A stretch of 50,661 nt of DNA, from contig JAQVKD010000004.1 in the NCBI GenBank assembly GCA_028694805.1, positions 1 through 50,661 on the forward strand, given 5' to 3'. Each line of letters begins with the position of its first letter. Position 1 is the first letter of the stretch. Shown here one piece after another: positions 19,559 to 29,021 of this stretch. Under the pieces are notes generated by a model. It was not told where the DNA came from, did no database searches, and saw only the letters and a program-made list of their open reading frames with translations. The stretch comes from Candidatus Dojkabacteria bacterium. GTDB lineage: Bacteria; Patescibacteriota; Dojkabacteria; SC72. Position numbers and translations under genes: made by a program.

Positions 19559-20785
19559 TTAAGTTTTATATGTAATTTGAAGAATCTTCTTACCAACTTT
19601 TAATACTGTTGGTTTTGTTATATCAATTTCTATTTGCCAGTCAGATACTCTTTCATCATTGATCTTAACAGCGCCTTGGTCTATTAATCTTCTTGCTTGT
19701 GATTTACTAATATTTGAGTCTGTAGCTATGATAAGGTCAAGAATATTATATTTTTCATTTTCTAAAATCATTTCTGGTAATTTCGTATCAAAAGATTTTT
19801 TTTGAAATACCGATTCGAAATATTCTTGTGCTCCTTTAGCTTCTTTTTCTGATTTAAATTCTGATGTGATTCTAAAAGCTAATTCTTTTTTAAGAATCAT
19901 CGGATTTTCATCTTTTTTAATCCTTCCCTTAATTTCATCTAATTCCTCTAGGTCAGCACTTGTTAGCAGTTCAAAGCCATCGAATATCTGCTCATCGGTA
20001 AATGCCATAACTTTACCATAGATATCTTTTGCATCATCGCCTAGCTTAATCATATTCCCTTCACTTTTACCCATTTTTGCTCCTTCATTTGTTGTTAAAA
20101 GTTTTCCTGCAATCACAACTTTTTCTTTATTAAGATGGTTTTTAACCATATCTCTACCTGCCAACATATTGAAAAGTTGATCATTTCCACCTACTTCTAC
20201 ATCTATATCCATCATCACAGAGTCATAGCCTTGCATTAAGGGATAGAGAAATTCGTTTAGATAGATAGGTTTATCTTCTTCTAATCTCTTTTGGAACATA
20301 CTTCTTTTAATCATCTGTTGAACTGTAAATTCAGATGCAAGTTTAACAATATCTCCAAAATCTAGAGGATTAAGCCACGTACTATTATAAAGAATCTTAA
20401 CTGGATTTTCTTTATTTTCTACATCTATGATATGTGATGCTTGCTCTACATAGTTTTTTAGATTATTGGAAATTTCTTCTTCGGTTAATACCTTTCTCGC
20501 AGATGCTCTAGCCTCTGTTTTATCACTAGGATCTCCAATTCTGGCTGTAAAATCCCCTATTAGAAATATGACATTATGTCCTAATTTCCTAAAATCTTCT
20601 AATTTTCTCATACCAACTGTATGTCCTACGTGTAGAGTATCTGCTGTTGGATCAAATCCTTGATATACATTAAGTCTCTCTCCTGATAGAAGTTTCTTTT
20701 CTAAAGATTCTTTATCTGGGAGAATTTGTTGTATTGCTTTATTTAGGATTCTATCGATTATTTTCTTATCTGTTTTAACTTCCAT
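19559..20785 (-). CDS. tyrS: Tyrosyl-tRNA synthetase
   Basis: 'YQGFDPTADTLHVGHTVGM', 'VEVGGNDQLFNML', 'KMGKSEGN' and C-terminal S4 domain. Confidence 0.96.
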   Translation of the reverse strand: MEVKTDKKIIDRILNKAIQQILPDKESLEKKLLSGERLNVYQGFDPTADTLHVGHTVGMRKLEDFRKLGHNVIFLIGDFTARIGDPSDKTEARASARKVLTEEEISNNLKNYVEQASHIIDVENKENPVKILYNSTWLNPLDFGDIVKLASEFTVQQMIKRSMFQKRLEEDKPIYLNEFLYPLMQGYDSVMMDIDVEVGGNDQLFNMLAGRDMVKNHLNKEKVVIAGKLLTTNEGAKMGKSEGNMIKLGDDAKDIYGKVMAFTDEQIFDGFELLTSADLEELDEIKGRIKKDENPMILKKELAFRITSEFKSEKEAKGAQEYFESVFQKKSFDTKLPEMILENEKYNILDLIIATDSNISKSQARRLIDQGAVKINDERVSDWQIEIDITKPTVLKVGKKILQITYKT

Positions 20786-20824
20786 GAGTTTATTATATAG
20801 ATATCTAAAGATATTTTCCAGTAT

Positions 20825-21422
20825 AAGTCTAACCCTACTGTCTTATAGAATGTGATTTTATAGTACCCTTCAAGTTTTTAACCACCTATAGAACTCACCA
20901 TCTTTTACCATACCAGCTTCAACTGGATTGTTTCTAAAATATTTCATAAGTCTATTATAATCATAAATATCTTCAAGCTCTTTATGCTTATAAGTTCCTT
21001 GGAATGTTCTACCGACCATTTGGTATTTTAAATTAACATATATGCAATATTTGGTCATAAATGATTGCATCATTTTAGATATATCTTCTCCTTTCTGAAG
21101 ACTTCTGACTGCTAGATGAAAATGATTTGGCATTAAGCAGTAAGCTCCAATTTCTATATTATATTTATTTGAGTAATATTTTAGATAATCCAAAAATCTT
21201 TGATAATCTTTTGATGAATAAAAAACAATTTGTTTTCTATTTCCTCTATTGTACAAATGATAATGGGTATTTGTTTTGTATAATCTTTTACTTCTCGGCA
21301 TAAAACTATATTAAACATAGTAAATGAAAAATATCTTAAAACTGGGGTTAAACTTTAAAAACGAACGTCTTTAAAGATATAAGTATAGTTTGTTCTGAAT
21401 ATAGGGTATAGGGGTTAGACTT
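20825..21422 (-). mobile_element. RAYT-like Y1 transposase locus bounded by 11-bp inverted repeats
   Basis: AAGTCTAACCC at 20825-20835 and its reverse complement GGGTTAGACTT at 21412-21422; an additional GGGGTTAAACTT at 21344-21355. Confidence 0.55.
20870..21301 (-). CDS. IS200-like / REP-associated tyrosine transposase (Y1_Tnp)
   Basis: 'YHLYNRGNRKQIVF', 'YCLMPNHFHLAV', 'MMQSFMTKYCIYVN', 'GRTFQGTYKH...YFRNNPVEAGMV'. Confidence 0.9.
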   Translation of the reverse strand: MPRSKRLYKTNTHYHLYNRGNRKQIVFYSSKDYQRFLDYLKYYSNKYNIEIGAYCLMPNHFHLAVRSLQKGEDISKMMQSFMTKYCIYVNLKYQMVGRTFQGTYKHKELEDIYDYNRLMKYFRNNPVEAGMVKDGEFYRWLKT

Positions 21423-22634
21423 CTATTTGTTTTTTATATATGTTTTGTTTTTCAATTTATCTGGTAAACATTGTTGATTAGATTTTTTGTTAGGTAAATC
21501 ATGGTCATATTGATAATCTTTGCCATAGCCAATATCTTTCATAAGCTTTGTTTCGGCATTTCTTATATTCATTGGTACTGGTAGATTCCCATATTTTTCT
21601 ATATCTTGTTTTATTAAATTCTCAGCAACATATGCACTATTATCCTTAGGCGCTTTCGATAGATATATTGCTAATTGAATTAATGAAACACCACATTCTG
21701 GCATACCTAATTTTTGGCATGTCTCATATACTGAGTTTGCCATTACTACCGCATGTGGATCTGCATTGCCAATATCTTCACTAGCAAATCTAAGCAATCT
21801 TCTGGCTATATATAGGGGATCTTCCCCGGCTTGAAGCATTCTTTCTACCCAGTATGCCGCAGCATCTGAGTTAGAGGATCTCATAGATTTATGTATTGCA
21901 GAGATTATATTGTAATGCTCTTCTCCATTTTTATCATAGTAAATTGGTTTTTGTATTGCACTTTCTAATATTTGTGTTGTAACTTTGGCCTTTTTATTCT
22001 CTTCTTTTTCTGCAAGAGCCAGTGTTGTTGCCATTTCTAGAATATTAAGTGATGACCTTATATCCCCATTTGAGAGATTTGCCATTGTTTCAAATTCTTT
22101 TTTGTTTATTGATATCTCAGGGTATTCTTTTTTAGAGATTTTTTTAAGTAGATTAAAGATGTTTTCTTCTGTTTGCTGTTTAAATACAAAAACTTTTGTT
22201 CTAGAAAGTAGCGCTGAGATTACTGTAAACGATGGGTTTTCTGTTGTTGCACCAATTAATGTAATTATTCCTTTTTCCACATATGGGAGTAATGCATCTT
22301 GTTGTGCTTTATTCCATCTATGTATTTCATCTAAGAAGAGAATTGTTCTTTTATTATATTCTTTATTAGCTAGTGCTCTTTTTATTATCTTTCTTAATTT
22401 GTCTTTACCACTATTTACTGCTTGAAGTTTATAGAAATCGTAGTAAAGATCTTGAGATATTATATATGCTAATGTTGTTTTACCAGTACCTGGAGGACCC
22501 CAAAATATCATAGATGGGATATTTCCAGATTCTAAGAATTTTCTTATTGGGCCATTTTCTCCAACTAGGTGTTCTTGGCCTATAAAATCATCCAATTTCT
22601 TAGGTCTGTATTTTGATGCTAAAGGTTCGTGCAT
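21423..22634 (-). CDS. rarA: Replication-associated recombination protein RarA/MgsA
   Basis: 'LASKYRPKKLDDFIGQEHLVG', 'FWGPPGTGKTTLA', 'LFLDEIHRWNKAQQDALLPYVE', 'GATTENPSF'. Confidence 0.94.
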   Translation of the reverse strand: MHEPLASKYRPKKLDDFIGQEHLVGENGPIRKFLESGNIPSMIFWGPPGTGKTTLAYIISQDLYYDFYKLQAVNSGKDKLRKIIKRALANKEYNKRTILFLDEIHRWNKAQQDALLPYVEKGIITLIGATTENPSFTVISALLSRTKVFVFKQQTEENIFNLLKKISKKEYPEISINKKEFETMANLSNGDIRSSLNILEMATTLALAEKEENKKAKVTTQILESAIQKPIYYDKNGEEHYNIISAIHKSMRSSNSDAAAYWVERMLQAGEDPLYIARRLLRFASEDIGNADPHAVVMANSVYETCQKLGMPECGVSLIQLAIYLSKAPKDNSAYVAENLIKQDIEKYGNLPVPMNIRNAETKLMKDIGYGKDYQYDHDLPNKKSNQQCLPDKLKNKTYIKNK

Positions 22635-22661
22635 ATTGCTGTATTATATATTAGCAATGCA

Positions 22662-25232
22662 CTAATTAGTATAGGAGGTATTTTGTTCCTCTTCTCTTTT
22701 TCTTTTAAAGAATATTATTAAAAGAATTATAAATAGAAGAACTGCGGAAGATATAATGATGATTGTTTTCCAATTAGTTGCTTTTTCTTGAACTTCTACT
22801 ACTATTTCAATATGAGCACTTTTGGTTGCTAATATATCTTTTGTATATGTTTCTCCGTTATATGTAATCCTTGCTGTGTGGATACCTTCACTAAGAATAT
22901 CTACCTCTATCTCTCCATTTTCATTTGTTGTATATGTTTTTCCATCTATTTCTATTTCTGCACCAGAAAGTGGATTTCCATCTTCATCAGTAAATGTGAT
23001 TATTTGTATTTCTGTTTCTTCTTGTTCTTCTTCATTATTGATTGTTTCATCGTTTTCTTCTTCTACTATATCTTCCTCTTCATTTATATCTTCTTCCTCA
23101 GTATCATCATTGGATGGGAAATTCTCCTCACCAATTACTAATGTCAATGTTCTAGTTGCAGATTGGCTTCCGAAATCGTTATATGCATAATATTCGATCT
23201 CATTTGTTCCTCTTGGGAGTTCAAATGTTATATCAAAATCTCCATTACTATCTGCATCAGTTTCAAAATCTTCATTATTAGTGACAAATTTAACATGTGT
23301 GTTTTTATATGATGTTCCCTGTATATGTACAGTTTCAGATGTAAAGTAGTAGAGCATATCATCGAGATCTAAGACATCATCGATTAAACCAATGTCTGTT
23401 ATTACGACTTTTGGTAATGTGACTTTTGTTGTTGTAAAGGATTTAACTTCTCCATATATTGTTTCATCAGATCCATACCCTACTGCAAATCTAAAATCAT
23501 ATTGTGAATTTGGATCTAGATTTGTTAAGGAGTATGTAACTTCTGTTATAGCAGTTTTTGTTACTGGTGTTGTATCAATCCATACAGATCCGGATGTCTT
23601 CTTATATTGAAAATATGCATTTACTGATTCATATGAGCCTAGATCTGTAATAGAGCCTCTTATTTGTGAAGAACTAGTTGTAATATTAATTGCTGTGTTA
23701 GTAGAAATTGTTGGGTCTGTTTCTACGACTATGATAGAAGGTTCTTCGTATTCTAAAAACAGTCGTGGATAGTCATTCCCATCATCTATATACCAAATGT
23801 TAGATCCTTCTGGATCAAATACACTCATTAGTACAATATCCCATGCAGTATCTAAACCATTGGTGGCTGTATCATTAAATGTCGAGATACTTCTCATTTC
23901 TGCTGTTGTTTTCCCAGTCCCTCTAGGAGATTCTGTTCTTCCAGATGTCTCAATATCCCAGAAAGAGTTCGTAATATATGGACTATTTGTACTCCCAATT
24001 AATCCTCCGACATCATCAGCATATGTTCCAACGGAAGTTATATATCCAGTAGAATAGCTATTATCAAGGCGAGTATATCCAATAGCATATCCTATCAGCC
24101 CACCTATTTCATACCCATCTTCACTATAATCATTTTCAGTGACGTCTCCAGTTGCATAGCAATCATTTATAAAAGAACCGGTACTTGTTGATCCGACTTT
24201 ACCTAAAAGTCCTCCTAAAGCATCATCACCTTCAACAGAACCGGTAGCAAAAGAATTTGAGATATTAGATGTATATACATACCCAACCAATCCTCCAATT
24301 GAATCATACAAACCTTCTACTGAACCAGTTGCATATGAGTTTAAAATATCTCCGTATGTCACTTCTCCTGACAACCCCCCAACACTTTCATAGAAACCTT
24401 GAACATTTCCGGTTGCATAAGAATTTGTAATTGTACCACTCTCATTATCACCAACTAACCCACCAGCAGCAATACCTGTATGTTCAGAATTTAATTCTGA
24501 GACCAATCCTGTTGCATAACAGTGGTCAATTAGAGCATCTCCGTAGTTATTTCCAACCAATCCACCATAGCCTGTATCATAATCAGCTCCGGTATAAGTA
24601 ACTGTTGCTTCTGAATATGAGTATGTTATTGTTCCACTATCAGAATATCCTACTAATCCTCCAGCGAAATTGGCATTAGTACTAATTGCACCAGTACTAT
24701 AACAGTTATCTATAGTTCCTCTATTATATCCGACCAAGGCCCCAGTAAATTCACCTGGTGTTGGAGAAGGATTGTCATGTCCAGTGATATTTACGTCTAG
24801 CAATCCGATATTTTGTATTGTTCCATCATTAGATCCAAATAGCGCAACATCATAAATATCTGTAGGAGTATCGATTAATAAATTCGAAATTGTATAATCT
24901 TGTCCATCAAGTGTTCCAGTAAATGGTGTGTAGTATCCACCTATTGGTGTCCAACCATCACCTGTAGTCCATGTAGTTTTCTTTGTCGCCCAATCAGGAT
25001 CTGTTTGATCATAACTAGAATCACTATCAAAATCTAAATTATTCATAAGAAGATATGAACCAGTTAAATCATTTCTTACATCATATAGATCTTGAAGATA
25101 ATAAATCTCCGTTTCTCCTTCAGCATTAACTTTCTTAATTATTTCAAATGGATCTTGTATAAGAAGTACAAAAAGACATAAGGAAAGTATAATTGGAAAA
25201 ACCAATTTAAAAAGTTTTTTGACAGTTTTCAT
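22662..25232 (-). CDS. Exported surface protein with GLUG-type repeats and C-terminal TM anchor
   Basis: N-terminal signal/TM; many 'GGLVGY...G.I.NSYATG.V' repeats; acidic linker; 'DEDGNPLSGAEIEIDGKTYTTNENGEIEV' domain; C-terminal 'TIIIISSAVLLFIILLIIFFKRKREEE'. Confidence 0.85.
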   Translation of the reverse strand: MKTVKKLFKLVFPIILSLCLFVLLIQDPFEIIKKVNAEGETEIYYLQDLYDVRNDLTGSYLLMNNLDFDSDSSYDQTDPDWATKKTTWTTGDGWTPIGGYYTPFTGTLDGQDYTISNLLIDTPTDIYDVALFGSNDGTIQNIGLLDVNITGHDNPSPTPGEFTGALVGYNRGTIDNCYSTGAISTNANFAGGLVGYSDSGTITYSYSEATVTYTGADYDTGYGGLVGNNYGDALIDHCYATGLVSELNSEHTGIAAGGLVGDNESGTITNSYATGNVQGFYESVGGLSGEVTYGDILNSYATGSVEGLYDSIGGLVGYVYTSNISNSFATGSVEGDDALGGLLGKVGSTSTGSFINDCYATGDVTENDYSEDGYEIGGLIGYAIGYTRLDNSYSTGYITSVGTYADDVGGLIGSTNSPYITNSFWDIETSGRTESPRGTGKTTAEMRSISTFNDTATNGLDTAWDIVLMSVFDPEGSNIWYIDDGNDYPRLFLEYEEPSIIVVETDPTISTNTAINITTSSSQIRGSITDLGSYESVNAYFQYKKTSGSVWIDTTPVTKTAITEVTYSLTNLDPNSQYDFRFAVGYGSDETIYGEVKSFTTTKVTLPKVVITDIGLIDDVLDLDDMLYYFTSETVHIQGTSYKNTHVKFVTNNEDFETDADSNGDFDITFELPRGTNEIEYYAYNDFGSQSATRTLTLVIGEENFPSNDDTEEEDINEEEDIVEEENDETINNEEEQEETEIQIITFTDEDGNPLSGAEIEIDGKTYTTNENGEIEVDILSEGIHTARITYNGETYTKDILATKSAHIEIVVEVQEKATNWKTIIIISSAVLLFIILLIIFFKRKREEEQNTSYTN

Positions 25233-25291
25233 ATATATAAATCCTACTTATATATAATCAAAATTCTGAATTTAATGCAAGAATAATCAAG

Positions 25292-25753
25292 TTAAACTTC
25301 TATAACTTTCACATTTTTTCTTTTCTTTAAGGTCTCTTTAAGATTTTTATTTTTCTCTGTTGTTTTATGACCCCAATTAATATAAAAAACGTTAATCTCG
25401 GAGAGGTCTGCTTTTGTGAAATCTTCTGGGATTATTTGTACTCTTTTACTAAATGGAAAACAAACCATTTTTGATAATTTTGCAATCATTATATATATAG
25501 GAGAAATTTCATAACCAATACATTTAACATTCTTAAAATATTTTGCAACTTCAAACACTACTCTACCATCTCCACACCCAAGATCTGCAAAAACATCTCC
25601 ATCTTTTAAATTCATTTTTTTAACTAAATTCTTAAGCTCTTTTCTATTCGTATGTGACGATGATACTACTAAACTTAAGAAGACCGTAACAACATAGGAG
25701 AATGTTAGGGCAACTACTATTAACGATACTGCTAATGCTAAACCATTTGGCAT
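25292..25753 (-). CDS. Membrane-anchored small SAM-dependent methyltransferase
   Basis: N-terminal TM, then 'DVFADLGCGDGRVVFEVAKYFKNVKCIGYEISP'. Confidence 0.7.
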   Translation of the reverse strand: MPNGLALAVSLIVVALTFSYVVTVFLSLVVSSSHTNRKELKNLVKKMNLKDGDVFADLGCGDGRVVFEVAKYFKNVKCIGYEISPIYIMIAKLSKMVCFPFSKRVQIIPEDFTKADLSEINVFYINWGHKTTEKNKNLKETLKKRKNVKVIEV

Positions 25754-25788
25754 ATGAGATAATTATACAGTAAATTAACTAATAGTAT

Positions 25789-26466
25789 ATGATAGACGGA
25801 ATTTTACTTGTAGACAAGGAGGTAGGGATAACATCATATGATGTTATTAGACGTATTAAGAAAGATTATCCAAAAGGCATAAAGATTGGTCATACGGGAA
25901 CGTTAGATCCTTTCGCTTCAGGACTTTTAATTCTGCTAATTGGAAGACCTGCAACAAAGTTAATGGAGAGATTTCATAAATTAGAGAAAGAGTATGTTGT
26001 AGAAGCACAGTTTGGATTTGAAACGGATACACAAGATATTACTGGAGAAATTATTCTGAGAGATGGAACTAAAAATAAACTAACAAGGAGAAGGATAAAA
26101 AGTATAGTTAAAGATAATTTCTTAGGGAGCATTTCTCAGCTTCCTCCTAAGTACTCTGCCAAAAAAATTAAAGGAAAGAAAGCATATGATCTTGCTAGAA
26201 AAAACATCGATTTTGAACTAAAACCTAAAGATATTCATGTCTCAAAATTTGAACTTTTAGAATATAAATATCCTAATGTTAAATTTAAGATAGTCTGTTC
26301 TACTGGTACATATATAAGAACTTTGATAAAAGATTTGGGTAATGAATTGGATACATATGCTACTGCTACCGCCTTGCGAAGAACTAAAATTGGGAATTTT
26401 TCTGTAGATGATATAGATAGTAGTATAATTAGTGTAGATAAGGTATTAAACATGTTAAATGAATAA
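25789..26466 (+). CDS. truB: tRNA pseudouridine55 synthase
   Basis: 'GILLVDKEVGITSYDVIRR', 'KIGHTGTLDPFASGLL', 'LPPKYSAKKIKGKKAYDLAR', 'CSTGTYIRTLIKDLG'. Confidence 0.95.
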   Translation: MIDGILLVDKEVGITSYDVIRRIKKDYPKGIKIGHTGTLDPFASGLLILLIGRPATKLMERFHKLEKEYVVEAQFGFETDTQDITGEIILRDGTKNKLTRRRIKSIVKDNFLGSISQLPPKYSAKKIKGKKAYDLARKNIDFELKPKDIHVSKFELLEYKYPNVKFKIVCSTGTYIRTLIKDLGNELDTYATATALRRTKIGNFSVDDIDSSIISVDKVLNMLNE

Positions 26467-27148
26467 AGGGAAACTTTTTGTTGTTGCAACTCCTCTTGGT
26501 AATTTAGAGGATATAACTTTTAGAGCTATTGAGACATTAAAAAGTGTCTCTTTTATACTTGCGGAAGATACTAGAGAATCTAAGAAACTTTTGGATAGAT
26601 ATTCTATAAATACACAACTTGTGTCGTACAGGGATCAAAATCATGGGAAGATAATTAGTAAAATTGTTGAGAAACTAGATATGGGTTTGAATCTCGCCAT
26701 TATCTCAGATAATGGAACTCCTTTAATTTCAGATCCCGGTTATAAATTAGTAAAATATTTAAGAGAAAATAATTATGACATTTCTACTATTCCTGGACCT
26801 AGTGCAGTAATTAGTGCTTTGTCAATTGGAGGCCTACCAACAGACAACTTCTCATTTCTTGGATTTCTATCTAAATCAGAGAGTAAACGCATTGAGATTC
26901 TTAATAAATTTCTATCTTTAGATACAACCCTTGTGATTTATGAATCCCCAAAAAGATTATTTAAATTGCTTGATCTTCTTTTAAATCTAGATCCGAAATT
27001 ATATATCTCTGCTATTCGTGATATGACAAAGAAGCATGAAAAAGTTTATTTCGGAAAGATTAGTAAAGTAATTGCAGACCTTGAAAACGATGATTTGCGT
27101 AGTAATCCATATGGAGAATGGGTTATTTTAGTTTCTAAAAAGATTTAG
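26459..27148 (+). CDS. rsmI: 16S rRNA (cytidine1402-2'-O)-methyltransferase RsmI
   Basis: 'LFVVATPLGNLEDITFRAIETLKSVSFILAEDTRESKKLL', 'SDNGTPLISDPGYKLV', 'IPGPSAVISAL'. Confidence 0.95.
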   Translation: MNKGKLFVVATPLGNLEDITFRAIETLKSVSFILAEDTRESKKLLDRYSINTQLVSYRDQNHGKIISKIVEKLDMGLNLAIISDNGTPLISDPGYKLVKYLRENNYDISTIPGPSAVISALSIGGLPTDNFSFLGFLSKSESKRIEILNKFLSLDTTLVIYESPKRLFKLLDLLLNLDPKLYISAIRDMTKKHEKVYFGKISKVIADLENDDLRSNPYGEWVILVSKKI

Positions 27149-28029
27149 GAGAAAACTCTGTAATAGTTCTCATCTGCTATAGATTCTAATTTCTCTTCTG
27201 AAATATTTTTAATTTCTGAAGCCTTCTTAATTATCTCTTTTATTTGGGAAGATCTCCCATATCTAATTAGGGATTTTTTATTTCTTCTTACACTCTGAAC
27301 TGCTAAAAATGGGCCATCTGTCTCGAACAGTATATTCTCTATTGGTGTTTGTTTTAATATTTCTCTAACATTTTCTCCACTTGGATATGTAAGTATTGCA
27401 TTAAATCCTACATTAAAACCTATATCTAAAATATCATTTAATTTATCTATGCTTCCTGTGTAGCTATGAAAAACACCACTTACTAACCCTCTACCCTCTT
27501 CTGCAAGAATTTGTAATGTGTCATTAATGCAATTTGTTTCTCCTTCTAGTTCTCTAGCATGTATGCTTAAAGGTAAATTGTTCTCTCTAGCTAATTGAAC
27601 ATGGACTCTGAAACTCTCTTTTTGAATTTCTTTTAAAAGTTCTATTACTTTTTCATCCAGATTACTATTATACATTTCAAAGTAATCGAGACCCGTCTCT
27701 CCTATAGCGGTTAGTTTAGATTTCTCCTTCTCAAAAATTTCCTGATATCGTTTGAGAAATTTTTTACTACTTTCACAGATTTTATCGCTATCTTGTTTTA
27801 TAAATTTCTCCTGAAATACTGTAGGATGTATACCTATCGCAATATCAATAATATTTTTATCAAATTCATTATTAATTTTTTCTGCTAAATCAAAAGTATC
27901 TTGAAAGTCTAGGATATCTGTCCCTTGTGTTAATATCTTTTTTCCCCCTAGATCTAAAAAATCTTGAGTGTCTCTTTTCCAATTTTCATTTAATGGTTTT
28001 AATGCCAGATGTATATGTGAATCATGCAT
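27145..28029 (-). CDS. tatD: TatD-family metal-dependent hydrolase/DNase
   Basis: 'DSHIHL', 'IGIHP', 'AIGETGLDYFE', 'LSIHARE', 'GVFHSYTGS', 'LFETDGPFL'. Confidence 0.9.
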   Translation of the reverse strand: MHDSHIHLALKPLNENWKRDTQDFLDLGGKKILTQGTDILDFQDTFDLAEKINNEFDKNIIDIAIGIHPTVFQEKFIKQDSDKICESSKKFLKRYQEIFEKEKSKLTAIGETGLDYFEMYNSNLDEKVIELLKEIQKESFRVHVQLARENNLPLSIHARELEGETNCINDTLQILAEEGRGLVSGVFHSYTGSIDKLNDILDIGFNVGFNAILTYPSGENVREILKQTPIENILFETDGPFLAVQSVRRNKKSLIRYGRSSQIKEIIKKASEIKNISEEKLESIADENYYRVFS

Positions 28030-28095
28030 AGGGAGATTGTAGCATATTTTTTGATATTAAAAATTATTTCTGATATGTGGTACAATACTTTCGTT

Positions 28096-28758
28096 ATGAA
28101 TCGCAAATGGAATCCTAATTGGTTAATATTTTTTACCATTGCTCTATTTGTTACTGTTTTAATTATGTTTATAGCAACATATAAGGAGCAGTTAGGATTA
28201 AAAAAATGTGTGTATGGTGATAGTCAATATACTGCCGGAGAAATAATACCTGGTAGTTCTCAATGTTATTGTAATGAGAAGGGACAGGTTGTATGTGATG
28301 AGTCAGGTAGTGATGAGAGTCTTGACATAACGCAGTTTAGTAATGAGGATTTAGAATTTTCTACAACATTTCTTAATTTTATAGATACGGATACTACCTT
28401 TGAAGAGGTCAGATTTGGTGATGTTAGTACTGTAGATAAGGGCTTGAAGGTTGTTTTAGAGAGGCTTACTGTGTGTAATACTTCTGAAGAGTATGCTCCT
28501 CAGACTGGTTATTATATGTTTGATGGTAATAGTCTTTATCTTACAACAACAACAAATCTTTTAGATCCAAGATATAGCGAGAACTGTATGGTATCAAATA
28601 CATACTTGATACATGGTCTTAGTGAGGCTTCAAGTATATATTATCAATCTGAGGATGGTGAGGTTTTAGAAGCAGATATTTGTGTATATGGTAATAAGGT
28701 TTTTAATGAGGGAGATGCTTTTGTTGGTGATAATGGAGAGGTTGTTATTTGTGAGTAA
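28096..28758 (+). CDS. Exported/TM-anchored Cys-rich hypothetical protein with VWC-like motifs
   Basis: ATG at 28096 (MNRKWNPNWLIFFTIALFVTVLIMFIATYKEQ); repeated 'CVYG...GE/GD...V.C' motifs at both ends of the ectodomain. Confidence 0.65.
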   Translation: MNRKWNPNWLIFFTIALFVTVLIMFIATYKEQLGLKKCVYGDSQYTAGEIIPGSSQCYCNEKGQVVCDESGSDESLDITQFSNEDLEFSTTFLNFIDTDTTFEEVRFGDVSTVDKGLKVVLERLTVCNTSEEYAPQTGYYMFDGNSLYLTTTTNLLDPRYSENCMVSNTYLIHGLSEASSIYYQSEDGEVLEADICVYGNKVFNEGDAFVGDNGEVVICE

Positions 28759-28774
28759 TTTTCAATACGCAGAG

Positions 28775-28922
28775 AATGTAGGAAAGAGGTGAAATAAAAT
28801 CACTTAGGTTAATAACCTAAATTCTTTCCTACATTTTGTTTGGCTGGACCCTTGTTTAAAGGTTTTACACATTTTCTGGAGAAGGGAGCTCTCCGTGGCC
28901 TTTTTGAACAACAAGGGTCCAG
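28775..28922 (-). ncRNA. Candidate structured non-coding RNA (two consecutive complex hairpins) in intergenic gap
   Basis: 13-bp perfect stem AATGTAGGAAAGA/TCTTTCCTACATT (28775-28787/28823-28835) enclosing TTAGGTT-AAT-AACCTAA (28804-28820); second 13-bp perfect stem CTGGACCCTTGTT/AACAAGGGTCCAG (28844-28856/28910-28922) with nested GGAGA/TCTCC. Strand inferred from a promoter-like sequence. Confidence 0.45.
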
Positions 28923-28989
28923 TACCGTCAAGTATTTCAGAAAAATATAAAGTATATTTATATCCTTTTGAAAAACCAAAACGAGTGTT

Positions 28990-29018
28990 ATTCTATCAAA
29001 CTTTCTTAAGACTGTAAA
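28990..29018 (-). promoter_or_regulatory. Candidate sigma70-type promoter reading into the structured intergenic region
   Basis: Minus strand: TTTACA (29018-29013) - 17 nt - TAGAAT (28995-28990), just after the mraY stop. Confidence 0.5.
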
Positions 29019-29021
29019 CCA

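Noticed and set aside
22822-23190. Plus-strand ORFs (122 and 87 aa, Phe/Ser/Tyr-rich) opposite the GLUG surface protein
   Set aside because: Low-complexity antisense shadow of an acidic repeat-rich coding region; no family resemblance.
24040-24780. Regularly spaced repeats that could look like a CRISPR array
   Set aside because: The repeats are in-frame, degenerate GLUG codon repeats inside the surface-protein CDS, not identical direct repeats with unique spacers.
28844-28922. SRP (4.5S) RNA-like apical sequence (GGAGAAGGGAGC) in the intergenic hairpin
   Set aside because: The GGAGA/TCTCC pairing gives a 7-nt loop, not the conserved GGAA tetraloop and symmetric loop of SRP RNA.
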